Assembly: GCA_021734525.1 (NCBI GenBank)
Contig: JAIPIW010000003.1
Location: 1-54,526 of the forward strand
DNA from: Candidatus Altimarinota bacterium
Lineage (GTDB): Bacteria > Patescibacteriota > Gracilibacteria > UBA4473
Direction: 5' to 3'
Length of the DNA: 54,526 bases
Below, one piece after another: positions 16,391-25,195 of this stretch. A program made the position numbers and the translations under genes. How positions within the stretch are numbered: position 1 is the first letter of the stretch; each line of letters starts with the position of its first letter. A model generated the notes under the pieces. That model saw only the letters and a list, made by a program, of their open reading frames with translations, did not search any database and was not told where the DNA came from.

Positions 16391-16966
16391 ATGAGTACCC
16401 TAAAGGAAAACATACTCCAAGGTCGTTTTGCCAGAATAGCCTCTCTGGGGGAGCAAATTTTCCATATAGATGACTTATCTAGGTTATGGAAAATAAGCAA
16501 TAAAAATACTTTAAGAACAACCCTAAAAAGATACGCAAACCAACAGTTGTTATTTAGAATTTATCGCGGATTTTATGCTATCAAACCTATTAATAAATTA
16601 GATCCTCTTCTTTTGGGAATAAAGGCCTTGCATGAATATTCTTACGTTAGCACAGAAACTGTCTTAATGAAACACGGTATTATCCAACAATTAAGTAATA
16701 CCCTTACTCTAATTAGTTCCAAAACATCTCGTTTTGATATTGAAGAAAATAGTTATTACTGTCGGCAATTAAATGATAAATACCTATACAATCCCGTTGG
16801 TATCGGAGTAAATAAAGATGGCGTAAAAATAGCCTCTTTAGAGAGAGCTGTAGCAGATATGCTATATTTTAACCATGAATTCTATTTTGATGCCTTTAAC
16901 CAAATCAACTGGTCTAAAGTAAAAAAAATCCAAAAAGAATTAGGCTATCCTTTAACAAAAAAATAA
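16391..16966 (+). CDS. AbiEi-like antitoxin / transcriptional regulator
   Basis: 191 residues. The N-terminal 70 residues look like a winged-helix domain (IDDLSRLWKISNKNTLRTTLKRYANQQLLFRIYRGFYAI), the layout of AbiEi-type antitoxins. These repress their own operon and counteract the partner nucleotidyltransferase. The C-terminal part (STETVLMKHGII and then IASLERAVADMLYF) also fits, with its conserved late segment predicted to contact the toxin or DNA. It overlaps the next gene by one base (TAATG), the typical coupling of the pair. I did not recognise a specific named homologue. Confidence 0.82.
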   Translation: MSTLKENILQGRFARIASLGEQIFHIDDLSRLWKISNKNTLRTTLKRYANQQLLFRIYRGFYAIKPINKLDPLLLGIKALHEYSYVSTETVLMKHGIIQQLSNTLTLISSKTSRFDIEENSYYCRQLNDKYLYNPVGIGVNKDGVKIASLERAVADMLYFNHEFYFDAFNQINWSKVKKIQKELGYPLTKK

Positions 16967-17703
16967 TGTTTTTACCTCTACCACAAGACGCAATCCACAA
17001 AGCTTGGCTTTACCGAACTCTTACTGCCATTATCGATGACCAATACTTATTTGATAATCTAAGATTCAAAGGAGGAACTTGTGGTGCCATGAGAGGATTT
17101 CTTGATCGTTTTTCTGTTGATTTAGATTTCGATTATATCGGAATAAAAAAAGACCTACCCCTGATAAATAAACACTTGAAAGATATTTTTAAAAATCTTG
17201 GTTTAGAAATAAAGGACCATAGTCTTAAAGCTCCTCAATATTTTTTAAAGTACCCTTCCAAAACAAAATCTAGAAACACCTTGAAAGTAGATATTACTTT
17301 TCCACCTCCCCAGAACAATAAATATGAAACTGTTAGATTGGAGGAAATTGATCGTCTTATTCAATCTCAAACTATAGAAAGCATGTTTGCTAATAAATTA
17401 GTTGCTCTCATTGAAAGATTCGAAAAAAATAACTCAATTGCTGGCAGAGATGTCTACGACATCCATCATTATTTCCTTAATGGATATAAATATGATCAAG
17501 ATATTATTTTAGAAAGAAGGAAAACAAGTGATGTAAAAATATTTCTTGAGGAGTTAAAGATTTTTATTGAAAAAACCATCACAGAGAAAATCCTTACCCA
17601 AGATTTAAATATGTTATTAAGTCCAGAAAAATTTAAACGCATAAGGAAAATCCTCAAAAAAGAAGTCCTAATGTTTATCCAAGATGATATTGATAGGAAC
17701 TAA
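16966..17703 (+). CDS. AbiEii-like nucleotidyltransferase toxin
   Basis: 245 residues. It has the DNA-polymerase-beta-type nucleotidyltransferase signature of AbiEii/type IV toxins: FKGGTCGAMRGF (GGT at 36-38), then VDLDFD with D52 and D54 as metal ligands, and a third Asp in LKVDITF (D109). The later helix FANKLVALIERF followed by GRDVYDIHHYF is also typical. Such proteins act by transferring nucleotides to RNA targets such as tRNA in characterised members. The substrate here is unknown. It is co-transcribed with the AbiEi-like gene and ends 5 bp before murJ, which runs the other way. Confidence 0.87.
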   Translation: MFLPLPQDAIHKAWLYRTLTAIIDDQYLFDNLRFKGGTCGAMRGFLDRFSVDLDFDYIGIKKDLPLINKHLKDIFKNLGLEIKDHSLKAPQYFLKYPSKTKSRNTLKVDITFPPPQNNKYETVRLEEIDRLIQSQTIESMFANKLVALIERFEKNNSIAGRDVYDIHHYFLNGYKYDQDIILERRKTSDVKIFLEELKIFIEKTITEKILTQDLNMLLSPEKFKRIRKILKKEVLMFIQDDIDRN

Positions 17704-17708
17704 TAATC

Positions 17709-18998
17709 CTAAATTCTTAATTTACGCCAAACTGCCACACCAAAAATAGAAGCAGAAAGAACTGAGGCAGTAAAGTTTCCTATCGCCAGACCTAAGATAG
17801 CAATTTCTGTAGGCAGAATCCTTAAGGATAGAACTGCCGCAAGTGCGGTAGCTACCAGCAAAGAAAATGCTGTTATTTTCATTGGAGTCTTGGCATCTCC
17901 ACTCGCTAAAAACACCCTAGCTAAAATAGGAATACAACAAGCTGCCGGTAAAGAAAGCACCGTCCAAAAGAAAACAGTGGTCGCCATTTCTAAAGATTTT
18001 CCTTCTAAGTTAAAGAGAAGCTGCAGAATTGGTTGCGCAAAGACAACTCCAATCACTGCAACTGGGATGGTGAAAAAAGCAATCCACCCCAAAGAACTTC
18101 CAACTATTTTCTTTTGCGTAGCAGAATCATCTTTAGCTTTAGCAAGCTTTGGGAAAGCAGAATTGGCTACAGAAAAACCTACAATAGAAAGTAGAACTGA
18201 ACCTAAGTTTGTTCCAATACTGAAAGCTCCCACAGATCCTGCTATAAGAAAACTAGCAATTAAAACATCTGCTGACTGATTAATCTGGAAGGCCGCATTA
18301 TTAGTTACCCGAAAAACAAAGTCAGACTTAAAATTCTTCCATGCTGACACTGGTTTTTTCCAAACCCAAGTAATCTTGTTCTGTTGAACAAAAAATGTAT
18401 TCATATTAACCATTAAGTGAGCAAAAGCTCCAAATACCCCCGCCAGTCCAACAGTTAATAATCCAAAACTATCTCGCCAAAAATAAAGTCCCGCACAAAT
18501 GCTTCCTGTATATAACACTGGTGCCAAAGCTATGGTCAGAAATTGTTGCTTACTCTGATGAAAAGCAGCAAACACAGAACTAACCGACAGTAAAAAAACA
18601 GAACCAAAAAGACAACGAGCCAAAGGAATCATTTCTTGTCGTAAACTTAATTCAAACCCAGCGGCAAAAATACCAGAGAGAGAATCAGTAAACATCGCTC
18701 CTAGTCCGCAAAAAATCCCAAAAAGCAAAATTACTCCCCAAAGAAAACTAGAAAAGAATTGTGTTTTCTCTTTTTCTCCCAAGGGTGTAAACCGAGGCAA
18801 AAAGAGCGTCGAAACAGTTCCGCCAATAAGAAGGAAGAAGAAAAAATCTGGAATCCTGAAACTCGCAAAAATTAAATCTATTTTTTCTCCTGCACCAAAA
18901 ATATCCAAAAACAGCCGGTCTCGCCACAATCCTAAAAACTTAGAAAGAATCGCTGATCCACCTAATAATACGCCACCAGACAAAAGGAATCTTTTCAC
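17709..18998 (-). CDS. murJ: MurJ/MviN-family lipid II flippase
   Basis: 429 residues from the GTG at 18998 (MKRFLLSGG). An in-frame TTG at 19016 would add six residues. It has about 12 membrane helices, with the family start SGGVLLGGSAILSKFLGLWRDRLF (in pieces) and IPDFFFFLLIGGTVSTLFLP. It flips the undecaprenyl-linked peptidoglycan precursor across the cytoplasmic membrane. It is shorter than the common 500-residue, 14-helix form and lacks the last pair of helices, as seen in some small genomes. A GC-rich hairpin at 19042-19076 lies in its leader. Confidence 0.87.
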   Translation of the reverse strand: MKRFLLSGGVLLGGSAILSKFLGLWRDRLFLDIFGAGEKIDLIFASFRIPDFFFFLLIGGTVSTLFLPRFTPLGEKEKTQFFSSFLWGVILLFGIFCGLGAMFTDSLSGIFAAGFELSLRQEMIPLARCLFGSVFLLSVSSVFAAFHQSKQQFLTIALAPVLYTGSICAGLYFWRDSFGLLTVGLAGVFGAFAHLMVNMNTFFVQQNKITWVWKKPVSAWKNFKSDFVFRVTNNAAFQINQSADVLIASFLIAGSVGAFSIGTNLGSVLLSIVGFSVANSAFPKLAKAKDDSATQKKIVGSSLGWIAFFTIPVAVIGVVFAQPILQLLFNLEGKSLEMATTVFFWTVLSLPAACCIPILARVFLASGDAKTPMKITAFSLLVATALAAVLSLRILPTEIAILGLAIGNFTASVLSASIFGVAVWRKLRI

Positions 18999-19041
18999 AA
19001 GCAGAGTGTGCCCCAAATTTATATTTTTGCCAATATAAAGG

Positions 19042-19416
19042 AAGTGGGAGGGAGACCGGAGTCAATCCCTCCACTTAGTTAGCAGATCATATGTAGTTCA
19101 AATCAGTACTTCTCAGTGCATAGCCCTTCTTGGCTGGGCGCGACCCGGATGCGTTTGTTATATTTTCTGCACCAGACAACAGACATTTGGAATCATTACG
19201 ATTCCTCCAATAAATTATCCCCCGTTATAGTAGGGGGGTTAACTGCCACAGAAAAACCATATTCATCTGCAGCCAAAAGATTTCTAAATTAAAAATCTCA
19301 TTGCTACAGATGAATTTAAGGAAGTAAGCGAACTATCAAAGAATCTGCAGAGTTTTGTTTTTGCTAACTACGTAAACACGTGTCAGACAAAAAAGTTAAA
19401 CTCCAGAACTACATAT
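19042..19416. ncRNA. Candidate structured RNA of about 330-375 nt, strand unresolved
   Basis: This 496-bp gap has no credible protein gene but dense pairing. Perfect 11-bp end pairing joins ATATGTAGTTC (19089-19099) and GAACTACATAT (19406-19416). A crossing 8-bp pair joins TAGTTAGC (19076-19083) and GCTAACTA (19363-19370), giving a pseudoknot. A 12-bp stem joins 19262-19273 and 19303-19314, with an inner AGATTT/AAATCT stem. Smaller hairpins are GGAATC/GATTCC (19189-19205), CCCCC/GGGGG (19219-19238) and GTGCA/TGCAC (19116-19172). A GC-rich hairpin occupies 19042-19076. The size and pseudoknot recall tmRNA or RNase P RNA, but I could not find their conserved motifs on either strand. Confidence 0.5.
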
Positions 19417-19512
19417 ATTAATTTCTTTATTCTTTGTCAAAATTAAATTTATCTAAAAAATACCTCTTTAAAAATAACTTATTTCAGAGAATATGACCCT
19501 CCACTCAATCCC

Positions 19513-21324
19513 ATGACCCGTAAATTCCTTAGTTTTTTTGTTTTAATTATTTTATCTACAGAAATATTGGCAGATAATTCTGTTTCTATAGTGATATCAG
19601 AAATAGCTTGGATGGGGACTGTCAGTAGTTATACAGATGAATGGATAGAACTATATAACTCTACCGATCAGGACATAAATATTACTGGTTGGTATCTACG
19701 AGCAGACGATGGTACTCCAGACATAGAATTATCTGGCACAATTCCTGCTCAAGATTATTTCTTATTAGAGCGTACAGATGACACCACTACCTCTCTTACT
19801 GCTAATCAGATATATACTGGGGGCTTAGGAAATGACGGTGAACTTCTTCGTCTTCTAGATTCCAGTAACCAAGAAATTGATCGCACTCCAGAGGGAGATT
19901 GGATCGCCGGAAATAACGAAGAAAAACGAACGATGATTCGTAGTGTTCCCATACAATCTGGAGCAGAAACAGATTCTTGGGAAACCTATGAAGGAGAAGG
20001 CGGTGATGTTTTAGATAGTGAAGGGAATGTTATTCTAGGAACTCCTCAGGCATCTAACATGGAAGAAGAAAACGAGGAGAAAACTCCTCCTCAAATAGAA
20101 ATACTTATTTCTGAGATATCCCCTTCCCGAAGAGATCCTCAACCTTCTATAGATTTTATAGAACTCTTCGTCTTATCTGGTCCAGCAGAAATTAATCTAA
20201 TTAACTTAGAAGTTAAACGAAAAACTTCTCCTCGTACTATAATAAAAGTAGAGCAAGATTTCATTGTCGAAGTTGGAGATTTCATTGTTCTTAATTTCAA
20301 TGACAGTGAAATATCTCAAATAACCAGTAACAATAATCCGCACCAAATATCTGTAAGTAGTGGTGGACTTTCTACTGGATCAGAAACTTTGGAAGTAATT
20401 CTTCATGCAGATACCCAGTGGGAAATCTCTAGTGACTTTGTTTGTTACCAAGCAGGAGACATTAGTCAAGGTGTCAGGGAAGCCAGAGACAATGCTATTG
20501 AACAGGGAATATGGCAGGGGGACTGCCTAGATATCGATGATTTAATTCATAATGAATCTCTAGCCAGAACAGAACCACAATCTGACTCTAACACCTTAGG
20601 AGATTTCTTCCGTCACTTTAATGGCTCTATTGGAGTAGCCAATAATCCACAAAATAGTCCTCCCGCAACCAAATTTATCGTCCAAGGTGGTGCCCGAATT
20701 TATACTACTTCTTTGAATCTCACAGGATTAGATGGGACTAGTCTCACCACTACCGACCCAGATGGAGAACATGATCTCCTGTCTTGGCAGTGGCTAATTA
20801 ATAACCAATCCTGCAGTAATTATGAATTAGATGGTTGGGAATGGGGTAAGGTCAGGAGTGGGAATAGTACTTGTGTAGAAGAATCTACTCGGTCTAATCC
20901 TGATCGAATTTATTTTAATTTTGATCAATTCCCCACTTTCCAAGTTTCTCTAACTGCTACTGATTATTCTGGAAGTAGTAATACTTATACAGAAAATGTA
21001 GACCGAGATCCTTTTAATATTGGCGGAGGTGGTGGTTCTGCTCCTAATGCTTTCACTCCAGCTCTCAAAAAATGGCTTACCAAAGAACTCAATGCCGAGC
21101 CAAAACAAAAAGAATTAGCTGCTATCCAACAAATTTCTCAAAGAAAGAATAAAGTCTCTCTGGATTTTTTTACTGAATTTTTAGCCCATGCAGATTTAAA
21201 TAATCTTCCTCCGGTAAATAATTCTTCTTCTACCCCCAAATTACCACTCTTCCAAAAAGAACGCTTCACAAAAGAGGATAAAAAATATCTAGCCAAGAAT
21301 ATTGGTTTAGTTTTTGATTTCTGA
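19513..21324 (+). CDS. Secreted protein with lamin-tail-like domains
   Basis: 603 residues with a signal peptide (MTRKFLSFFVLIILSTEILA). Residues about 25-140 look like a lamin-tail (LTD) domain: VISEIAWMGTVSSYTDEWIELYN, then INITGWYLRADDGTPDIELSG and a YFLLERTDD strand. A second, more divergent copy begins near 195 (ILISEISPSRRDPQPSIDFIEL). A beta-rich part with two Cys follows. After a Gly-rich linker (GGGGGSAPN), the last 90 residues are Lys/Gln-rich and helical, perhaps contacting cell wall or membrane. LTD domains occur in many secreted bacterial proteins and nucleases. No nuclease motif is seen here. Its 3' end overlaps the convergent gene by 18 bp. Confidence 0.8.
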   Translation: MTRKFLSFFVLIILSTEILADNSVSIVISEIAWMGTVSSYTDEWIELYNSTDQDINITGWYLRADDGTPDIELSGTIPAQDYFLLERTDDTTTSLTANQIYTGGLGNDGELLRLLDSSNQEIDRTPEGDWIAGNNEEKRTMIRSVPIQSGAETDSWETYEGEGGDVLDSEGNVILGTPQASNMEEENEEKTPPQIEILISEISPSRRDPQPSIDFIELFVLSGPAEINLINLEVKRKTSPRTIIKVEQDFIVEVGDFIVLNFNDSEISQITSNNNPHQISVSSGGLSTGSETLEVILHADTQWEISSDFVCYQAGDISQGVREARDNAIEQGIWQGDCLDIDDLIHNESLARTEPQSDSNTLGDFFRHFNGSIGVANNPQNSPPATKFIVQGGARIYTTSLNLTGLDGTSLTTTDPDGEHDLLSWQWLINNQSCSNYELDGWEWGKVRSGNSTCVEESTRSNPDRIYFNFDQFPTFQVSLTATDYSGSSNTYTENVDRDPFNIGGGGGSAPNAFTPALKKWLTKELNAEPKQKELAAIQQISQRKNKVSLDFFTEFLAHADLNNLPPVNNSSSTPKLPLFQKERFTKEDKKYLAKNIGLVFDF

Positions 21325-22419
21325 AGGAATTAGAAACTTCTTTCCAGAACTACTTTCTGGAGGAATATTTTCTATTAACGCTCGACGATTAGCCCCTACA
21401 TTGGCATACATCTGACGGATGAGAGGATCAAAATCTTCTATTTTTTTCAGTAGTATCCGACGCGCACTAACCTGAGCAGCACTTTCTACCATCTTTTTTT
21501 CGGCTTCAATTTTTTGTGATAAATAAACTTCTGCTTTCTCTTGGTCACTTCTAAACAAAAACTTCCGAAAAGCTTTGTCATTAGAACTAGCAATTTGTTT
21601 TTGCATCTCTGTCTGCAAATAAAGATTCTTTATTTCTACTGATAATCTTCTTTGTAAGAGATTAGATTCTTCCAGTAAGGTTCTTAATTTAAGAAGAATA
21701 ATATCTACATTTTTTGCTCGTTCTTCAGCAGTTGCTCCCAAATTCATTTCATTTATCTTCTCCTGAAAGAATAAATACGATTCTTGTAACCATAAAGATG
21801 ATTCCTCTACAGTAGTTTTTTGGACTGCAGAAATAGGTTCTGTAGGAGTTTCTGTTGGCACTTCCCCTTCCCCTTTTTCTTTACTGTCAGGCACAGGAGG
21901 AATATCTTCTAATTCTTCTATAACATCAGATAAAGGTGGGAGTTCTGGAATCTTTATCGGAAACTTATTTCCCATTTTCTCAGTAGTTCCTTCTTCCGTT
22001 ACAGCAGGAATAAGTTTTTCCATGTCTTTAGAAATCTCTTTTTTTTCTGGTCGCCAAATAAGCCAAATTAGAAAACCAATAATTCCTAAAATTATAGCTG
22101 TCTTTACTACCCCCCAAATTACCCGTTGCAGGATCCAGAAAAAATCTTCTCCCTGTTCTATTAATAATTCTTCTTCTGGTTTAATCGCTGTCTCTAGCAC
22201 AGTCTCTTCTGGTAATTCTAGAACAGATTTTTCTGTCTCTCCAGAAGTATTTATCTTTTTATCTTCCTTCTTTTCCTTCTCTTCTGGTTTTGTTTCTTTT
22301 ACTTCTTTTTTTTCTACCGGTGGCGGAGTACTCTGCTCGTTCGCTAAAGCTTCAAAAGGATTTTGTGACGACTGCTTGTCATCTTGAGGAGGATTTGTAC
22401 TTTTAGATTCTTCTGTCAT
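21307..22419 (-). CDS. Single-span membrane protein with acidic cytoplasmic tail, unknown function
   Basis: 370 residues from ATG 22419. Residues 1-90 are a disordered Pro/Glu/Lys-rich tail. One strong helix (about 100-122, GVVKTAIILGIIGFLIWLIW) follows. The external part begins with a Pro/Glu-rich linker, then a helical domain (about 200-350) with coiled-coil character (ERAKNVDIILLKLRTLLEESN). I do not recognise the family. The layout (disordered cytoplasmic tail, one span, extracytoplasmic helices) is typical of envelope scaffold proteins. It overlaps the lamin-tail gene tail-to-tail by 18 bp and is followed upstream by ruvC on the same strand. Confidence 0.75.
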   Translation of the reverse strand: MTEESKSTNPPQDDKQSSQNPFEALANEQSTPPPVEKKEVKETKPEEKEKKEDKKINTSGETEKSVLELPEETVLETAIKPEEELLIEQGEDFFWILQRVIWGVVKTAIILGIIGFLIWLIWRPEKKEISKDMEKLIPAVTEEGTTEKMGNKFPIKIPELPPLSDVIEELEDIPPVPDSKEKGEGEVPTETPTEPISAVQKTTVEESSLWLQESYLFFQEKINEMNLGATAEERAKNVDIILLKLRTLLEESNLLQRRLSVEIKNLYLQTEMQKQIASSNDKAFRKFLFRSDQEKAEVYLSQKIEAEKKMVESAAQVSARRILLKKIEDFDPLIRQMYANVGANRRALIENIPPESSSGKKFLIPSEIKN

Positions 22420-22492
22420 CAAGATATTTTACCATTTTTCAAGGGAAAAGTCGAAGTTTTTTGCCTTTAAAATCAAGACATAAGAGTTTCTA

Positions 22493-22508
22493 TTATATTA
22501 TAATATAA
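22493..22508. repeat. 16-bp AT palindrome, copy 4 (forms the ruvC stop)
   Basis: Exact TTATATTATAATATAA. Its right part encodes the last residues of RuvC (ending IIL) and supplies the TAA stop. Confidence 0.95.
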
Positions 22509-22977
22509 TATTTTTGTTTTGAGCCACAAAATAAGCTATCGCAACCGCATCTGCGGCATCATCTAGATGAGGTATTTTCTCTAACTTAAACAGTAACTGC
22601 GCCATCTTCTTCATCTCTGGTTTAGTGGCTCGACCATTACCTGTAAAACAATTCTTCACTTCTACTGGTTTTGGTTCTACAATACGGCAACCAAATTTAT
22701 GAGACAGTAAGATTAAGATTCCTCGCACCTGTGCTACCTGCATACCGGTCGTAACATTCTTGGTGAAAAACAAGTCCTCGATAGAAACAATATCCGGTTG
22801 ATACTTCTGGAGTAATTTTTCGAAATCCTGAGCAATTTCCAGTAAGCGATCCGCAAAATTCTTCTTAGGTGTGGTTCTAATAACCCCAAAAGTTTCTAGA
22901 TCTAATTGCTTATTTTTCTCATCCAAAACTGCAAAACCGCATAAGCCAAAGCCTGGATCGATTCCCAAAATCTTCAT
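22498..22977 (-). CDS. ruvC: RuvC Holliday-junction resolvase
   Basis: 159 residues, full length. This dimeric nuclease cuts Holliday junctions in recombinational repair. The acidic active site is visible: D7 in MKILGIDPGFGLCGFAV, E67 in VSIEDLFF, and the D140/D143 region of PHLDDAADAVAIAYF. The segment FTGNGRATKPEMKKM matches the conserved Gly/Lys region. The final residues and stop are encoded by the AT palindrome, so the original C-terminus may have differed slightly. ruvA and ruvB are not in the window. Confidence 0.95.
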   Translation of the reverse strand: MKILGIDPGFGLCGFAVLDEKNKQLDLETFGVIRTTPKKNFADRLLEIAQDFEKLLQKYQPDIVSIEDLFFTKNVTTGMQVAQVRGILILLSHKFGCRIVEPKPVEVKNCFTGNGRATKPEMKKMAQLLFKLEKIPHLDDAADAVAIAYFVAQNKNIIL

Positions 22978-23040
22978 CTTTTATTTTTTACCGGAAAAAT
23001 AGACTTCTAGCAATGGCTAATAACCGTTAGAATTAATTTG

Positions 23041-23778
23041 ATGGATCTTATCGACCAGAAAAAACGTTTCGATAAAAACTGGCAGAAATTTTCTCCCCTC
23101 TTTGGTACCAAAGCCTGGGAGGAAAATCCTAACTTTTTATATTTCGTAGAAATCCCTTTACCAACCAGTCTTTGGACAGAAATGGAACAGTTAACCAACT
23201 TGCTTAAAAAACAAAATCCTGGTGCGAAAGGACTTTGGTTTCGCGCTCAACGCATGCATATTACTATTGCCTTACCAGGAAGACTAGGAGAGCATTTCCA
23301 AGGCAATGATATTAATTTTATGACTAAGAAATTACAAGAAATTTCTCAAAAAACTGCCCCTTTTACTGTTTCTTTGGGAAATATAAATTGTTTTGCAGAT
23401 GTCTTATTCCGTGAAGTCTATGACCTTGACAACAGTCTTCAGTCCCTTCACGAAGAAATCTGTAAAAAAATCCCTTTTTCCCAAAATCCAGCCTACCAAT
23501 TTGATAATTTCATTCCCCATATTTCTTTGTTCTTAGGACAAGGAACCCAAACTCTTTTTTCTCACAATGACTTTTCCCGCGAACTAGATTCTTCTCCCCT
23601 GACTATTGACCGACTCTTTTTTGGTCGCGCTCGTAATGATGAAGGTAAATACGAAAAAACAATTCTCCAGGAATTTCCTCTCCAAAAAACCCATAACCAA
23701 AAACGACAACCTCAGAAAATTCAAACCCGGAAAAAATCTGTTTCTATCGATCTCTCTTCGCCCCTCAAAACCAGATGA
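23041..23778 (+). CDS. 2H phosphoesterase-superfamily protein (2'-5' RNA ligase-like)
   Basis: 245 residues from ATG 23041. Two HxT/S motifs of the 2H superfamily are present: MHITIAL (H73, T75) and PHISLFLG (H160, S162), the catalytic pairs that act on 2'-3' cyclic or 2'-5' phosphodiester bonds in RNA. The C-terminal 35 residues are basic and Gln/Lys-rich and may bind RNA. Its stop overlaps the start of the glutamine amidotransferase gene by 4 bases (ATGA), placing it first in a tightly coupled run of four genes. The substrate is unknown. Confidence 0.85.
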   Translation: MDLIDQKKRFDKNWQKFSPLFGTKAWEENPNFLYFVEIPLPTSLWTEMEQLTNLLKKQNPGAKGLWFRAQRMHITIALPGRLGEHFQGNDINFMTKKLQEISQKTAPFTVSLGNINCFADVLFREVYDLDNSLQSLHEEICKKIPFSQNPAYQFDNFIPHISLFLGQGTQTLFSHNDFSRELDSSPLTIDRLFFGRARNDEGKYEKTILQEFPLQKTHNQKRQPQKIQTRKKSVSIDLSSPLKTR

Positions 23779-24353
23779 AAAAAGTCTTGTTGATCGACAA
23801 CTACGACAGCTTTACGTGGAATTTATTGCAGTATTTACAAGAACTAGGGACAGAGGTTTTAGTGTATAAGAATGACCAGATAAATAGCGAAGAAGCACAA
23901 AAACTTAATCCGGATTTCCTAGTATTTTCTCCTGGACCAGGCAACAGCCAAGTTCCAAAAGATATTGGAAATAGCTTAGAAATTCTGAAGGTTTTTGAGG
24001 GAAACATCCCTATTTTAGGAGTTTGTTTGGGACACCAAATGATTGCTGAATACTTTGGTGGAAAAGTAGAAAAAACTCGTCCTGCTCACGGACAAAGATG
24101 GCTAATTAACATCACAAAAAAAGAAGGCCTCTTTCGTAATTTCCCGCAGGAAATAATTGGGATGCGCTACCATTCTCTAATTGTCAGCTCAGAGAATTTC
24201 CCAGAAAATTTAGAAGTAACCGCTCATACTGAAGATGGAAAAATCATGGCTTTCCAAGATCTAAAGAAACGTATTTTTGGTATTCAGTTCCATCCCGAGT
24301 CTATTGGGACTAAGATGGGAAAAAATATTTTACAAAACTTTCTAAACACATGA
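23775..24353 (+). CDS. Class I glutamine amidotransferase, anthranilate/aminodeoxychorismate synthase component II-like
   Basis: 192 residues, the length of TrpG/PabA. The start VLLIDNYDSFTWNLLQYL, the oxyanion segment FSPGPGN, the nucleophile Cys84 in GVCLGHQ, and His173/Glu175 in FHPES are all present, so the glutaminase domain should be active. In known pathways it feeds ammonia to a chorismate-using partner (TrpE/PabB). No such gene is in the window. Both neighbours overlap it by 4 bp (ATGA): a 2H phosphoesterase before it and an alpha/beta hydrolase after it. It may serve an unlinked partner or a different acceptor. Confidence 0.88.
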   Translation: MKKVLLIDNYDSFTWNLLQYLQELGTEVLVYKNDQINSEEAQKLNPDFLVFSPGPGNSQVPKDIGNSLEILKVFEGNIPILGVCLGHQMIAEYFGGKVEKTRPAHGQRWLINITKKEGLFRNFPQEIIGMRYHSLIVSSENFPENLEVTAHTEDGKIMAFQDLKKRIFGIQFHPESIGTKMGKNILQNFLNT

Positions 24354-25171
24354 AAAAAGAAAAAACAGCATTCTTTATTATTAAATGGCTCATTACCCTA
24401 ACTGTAATTTACACCGGTTGGGTTGTTGTTATGTACTCTCTACAGGATAAGTTTATTTTCCAACCAACCACAGAAATGATTGAACACCCTGTAGCGAGAG
24501 ATTTATCTTGGGAAGATGTAGAATTCCCTACTTCTGATGGAGAAACCCTACACGGCTGGTGGACAGACAATAATGAGGACAAAACTATTCTTTTCTTTCA
24601 TGGTAACGCCCAAAATATTTCTCATCGTACTGGCCAACTTTTTATTTTTCAAAGACTGGGTAAAAACTTCCTAATTTTTGACTATCGTGGTTATGGACTT
24701 AGTTCTGGCCAAATAGAAAAAGAGGCAGATTTCTATGAAGACGCCCATGCTGCTCTCAAGTTCCTGATTGAAGAGAAAAATATTCCCCCAGAAAAAATAG
24801 TCCTCTGGGGAAAATCTGTTGGTAGTGCTGGAGTCTTGGAACTAGCTCAAGAATACAGTTTTTCCAAAATAGTCTTGGAATCCCCCTTCTTTTCTCTGGG
24901 AGAAGTAGCGCAATATCATTATCCTTTTTTACCCGCCAAATGGATGATTAAGTATAAATTCCGGAATGGAGAGAAAATACCAAAAATAACTTCTCCACTT
25001 CTCATCTTCCATAGCAAAGAAGATGAAGTAGTTCCCTTCTCTCAAGGACAAAAACTTTTTGAAGCTTCTCCAGAACCAAAAACCTTTGTACAATTAGAAG
25101 GTGCTCATAACCGAGCTATCCACGAAAACACCGAAACATATCTCCAAGCTCTGAAAGAATTTTTCGAGTAA
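24350..25171 (+). CDS. Membrane-anchored alpha/beta hydrolase (ABHD13/BEM46-like)
   Basis: 273 residues. One N-terminal helix (about 10-30, IKWLITLTVIYTGWVVVMY) anchors it. The hydrolase fold has FFHGNAQN (oxyanion loop), the nucleophile elbow GKSVGSAG (Ser156), an Asp in HSKEDEVVP and a His in EGAHNRA. This family includes lipid and peptide hydrolases, and the substrate is not predictable. It overlaps the amidotransferase gene by 4 bp and is followed 24 bp later by a lipoprotein gene, so an envelope function is likely. Confidence 0.88.
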   Translation: MKKEKTAFFIIKWLITLTVIYTGWVVVMYSLQDKFIFQPTTEMIEHPVARDLSWEDVEFPTSDGETLHGWWTDNNEDKTILFFHGNAQNISHRTGQLFIFQRLGKNFLIFDYRGYGLSSGQIEKEADFYEDAHAALKFLIEEKNIPPEKIVLWGKSVGSAGVLELAQEYSFSKIVLESPFFSLGEVAQYHYPFLPAKWMIKYKFRNGEKIPKITSPLLIFHSKEDEVVPFSQGQKLFEASPEPKTFVQLEGAHNRAIHENTETYLQALKEFFE

Positions 25172-25195
25172 TAATATCTTTGCTAGAATAACTAC

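Noticed and set aside
19040-19420. tmRNA or RNase P RNA call for the structured region
   Set aside because: I translated possible tag frames on both strands and none ends in a typical hydrophobic ALAA-like tag. No TTCGA-type T-arm or CCA-like 3' end pairs with a 5' acceptor. The RNase P cores (GAGGAAAGTCC, GGTAAGAGC) are absent.
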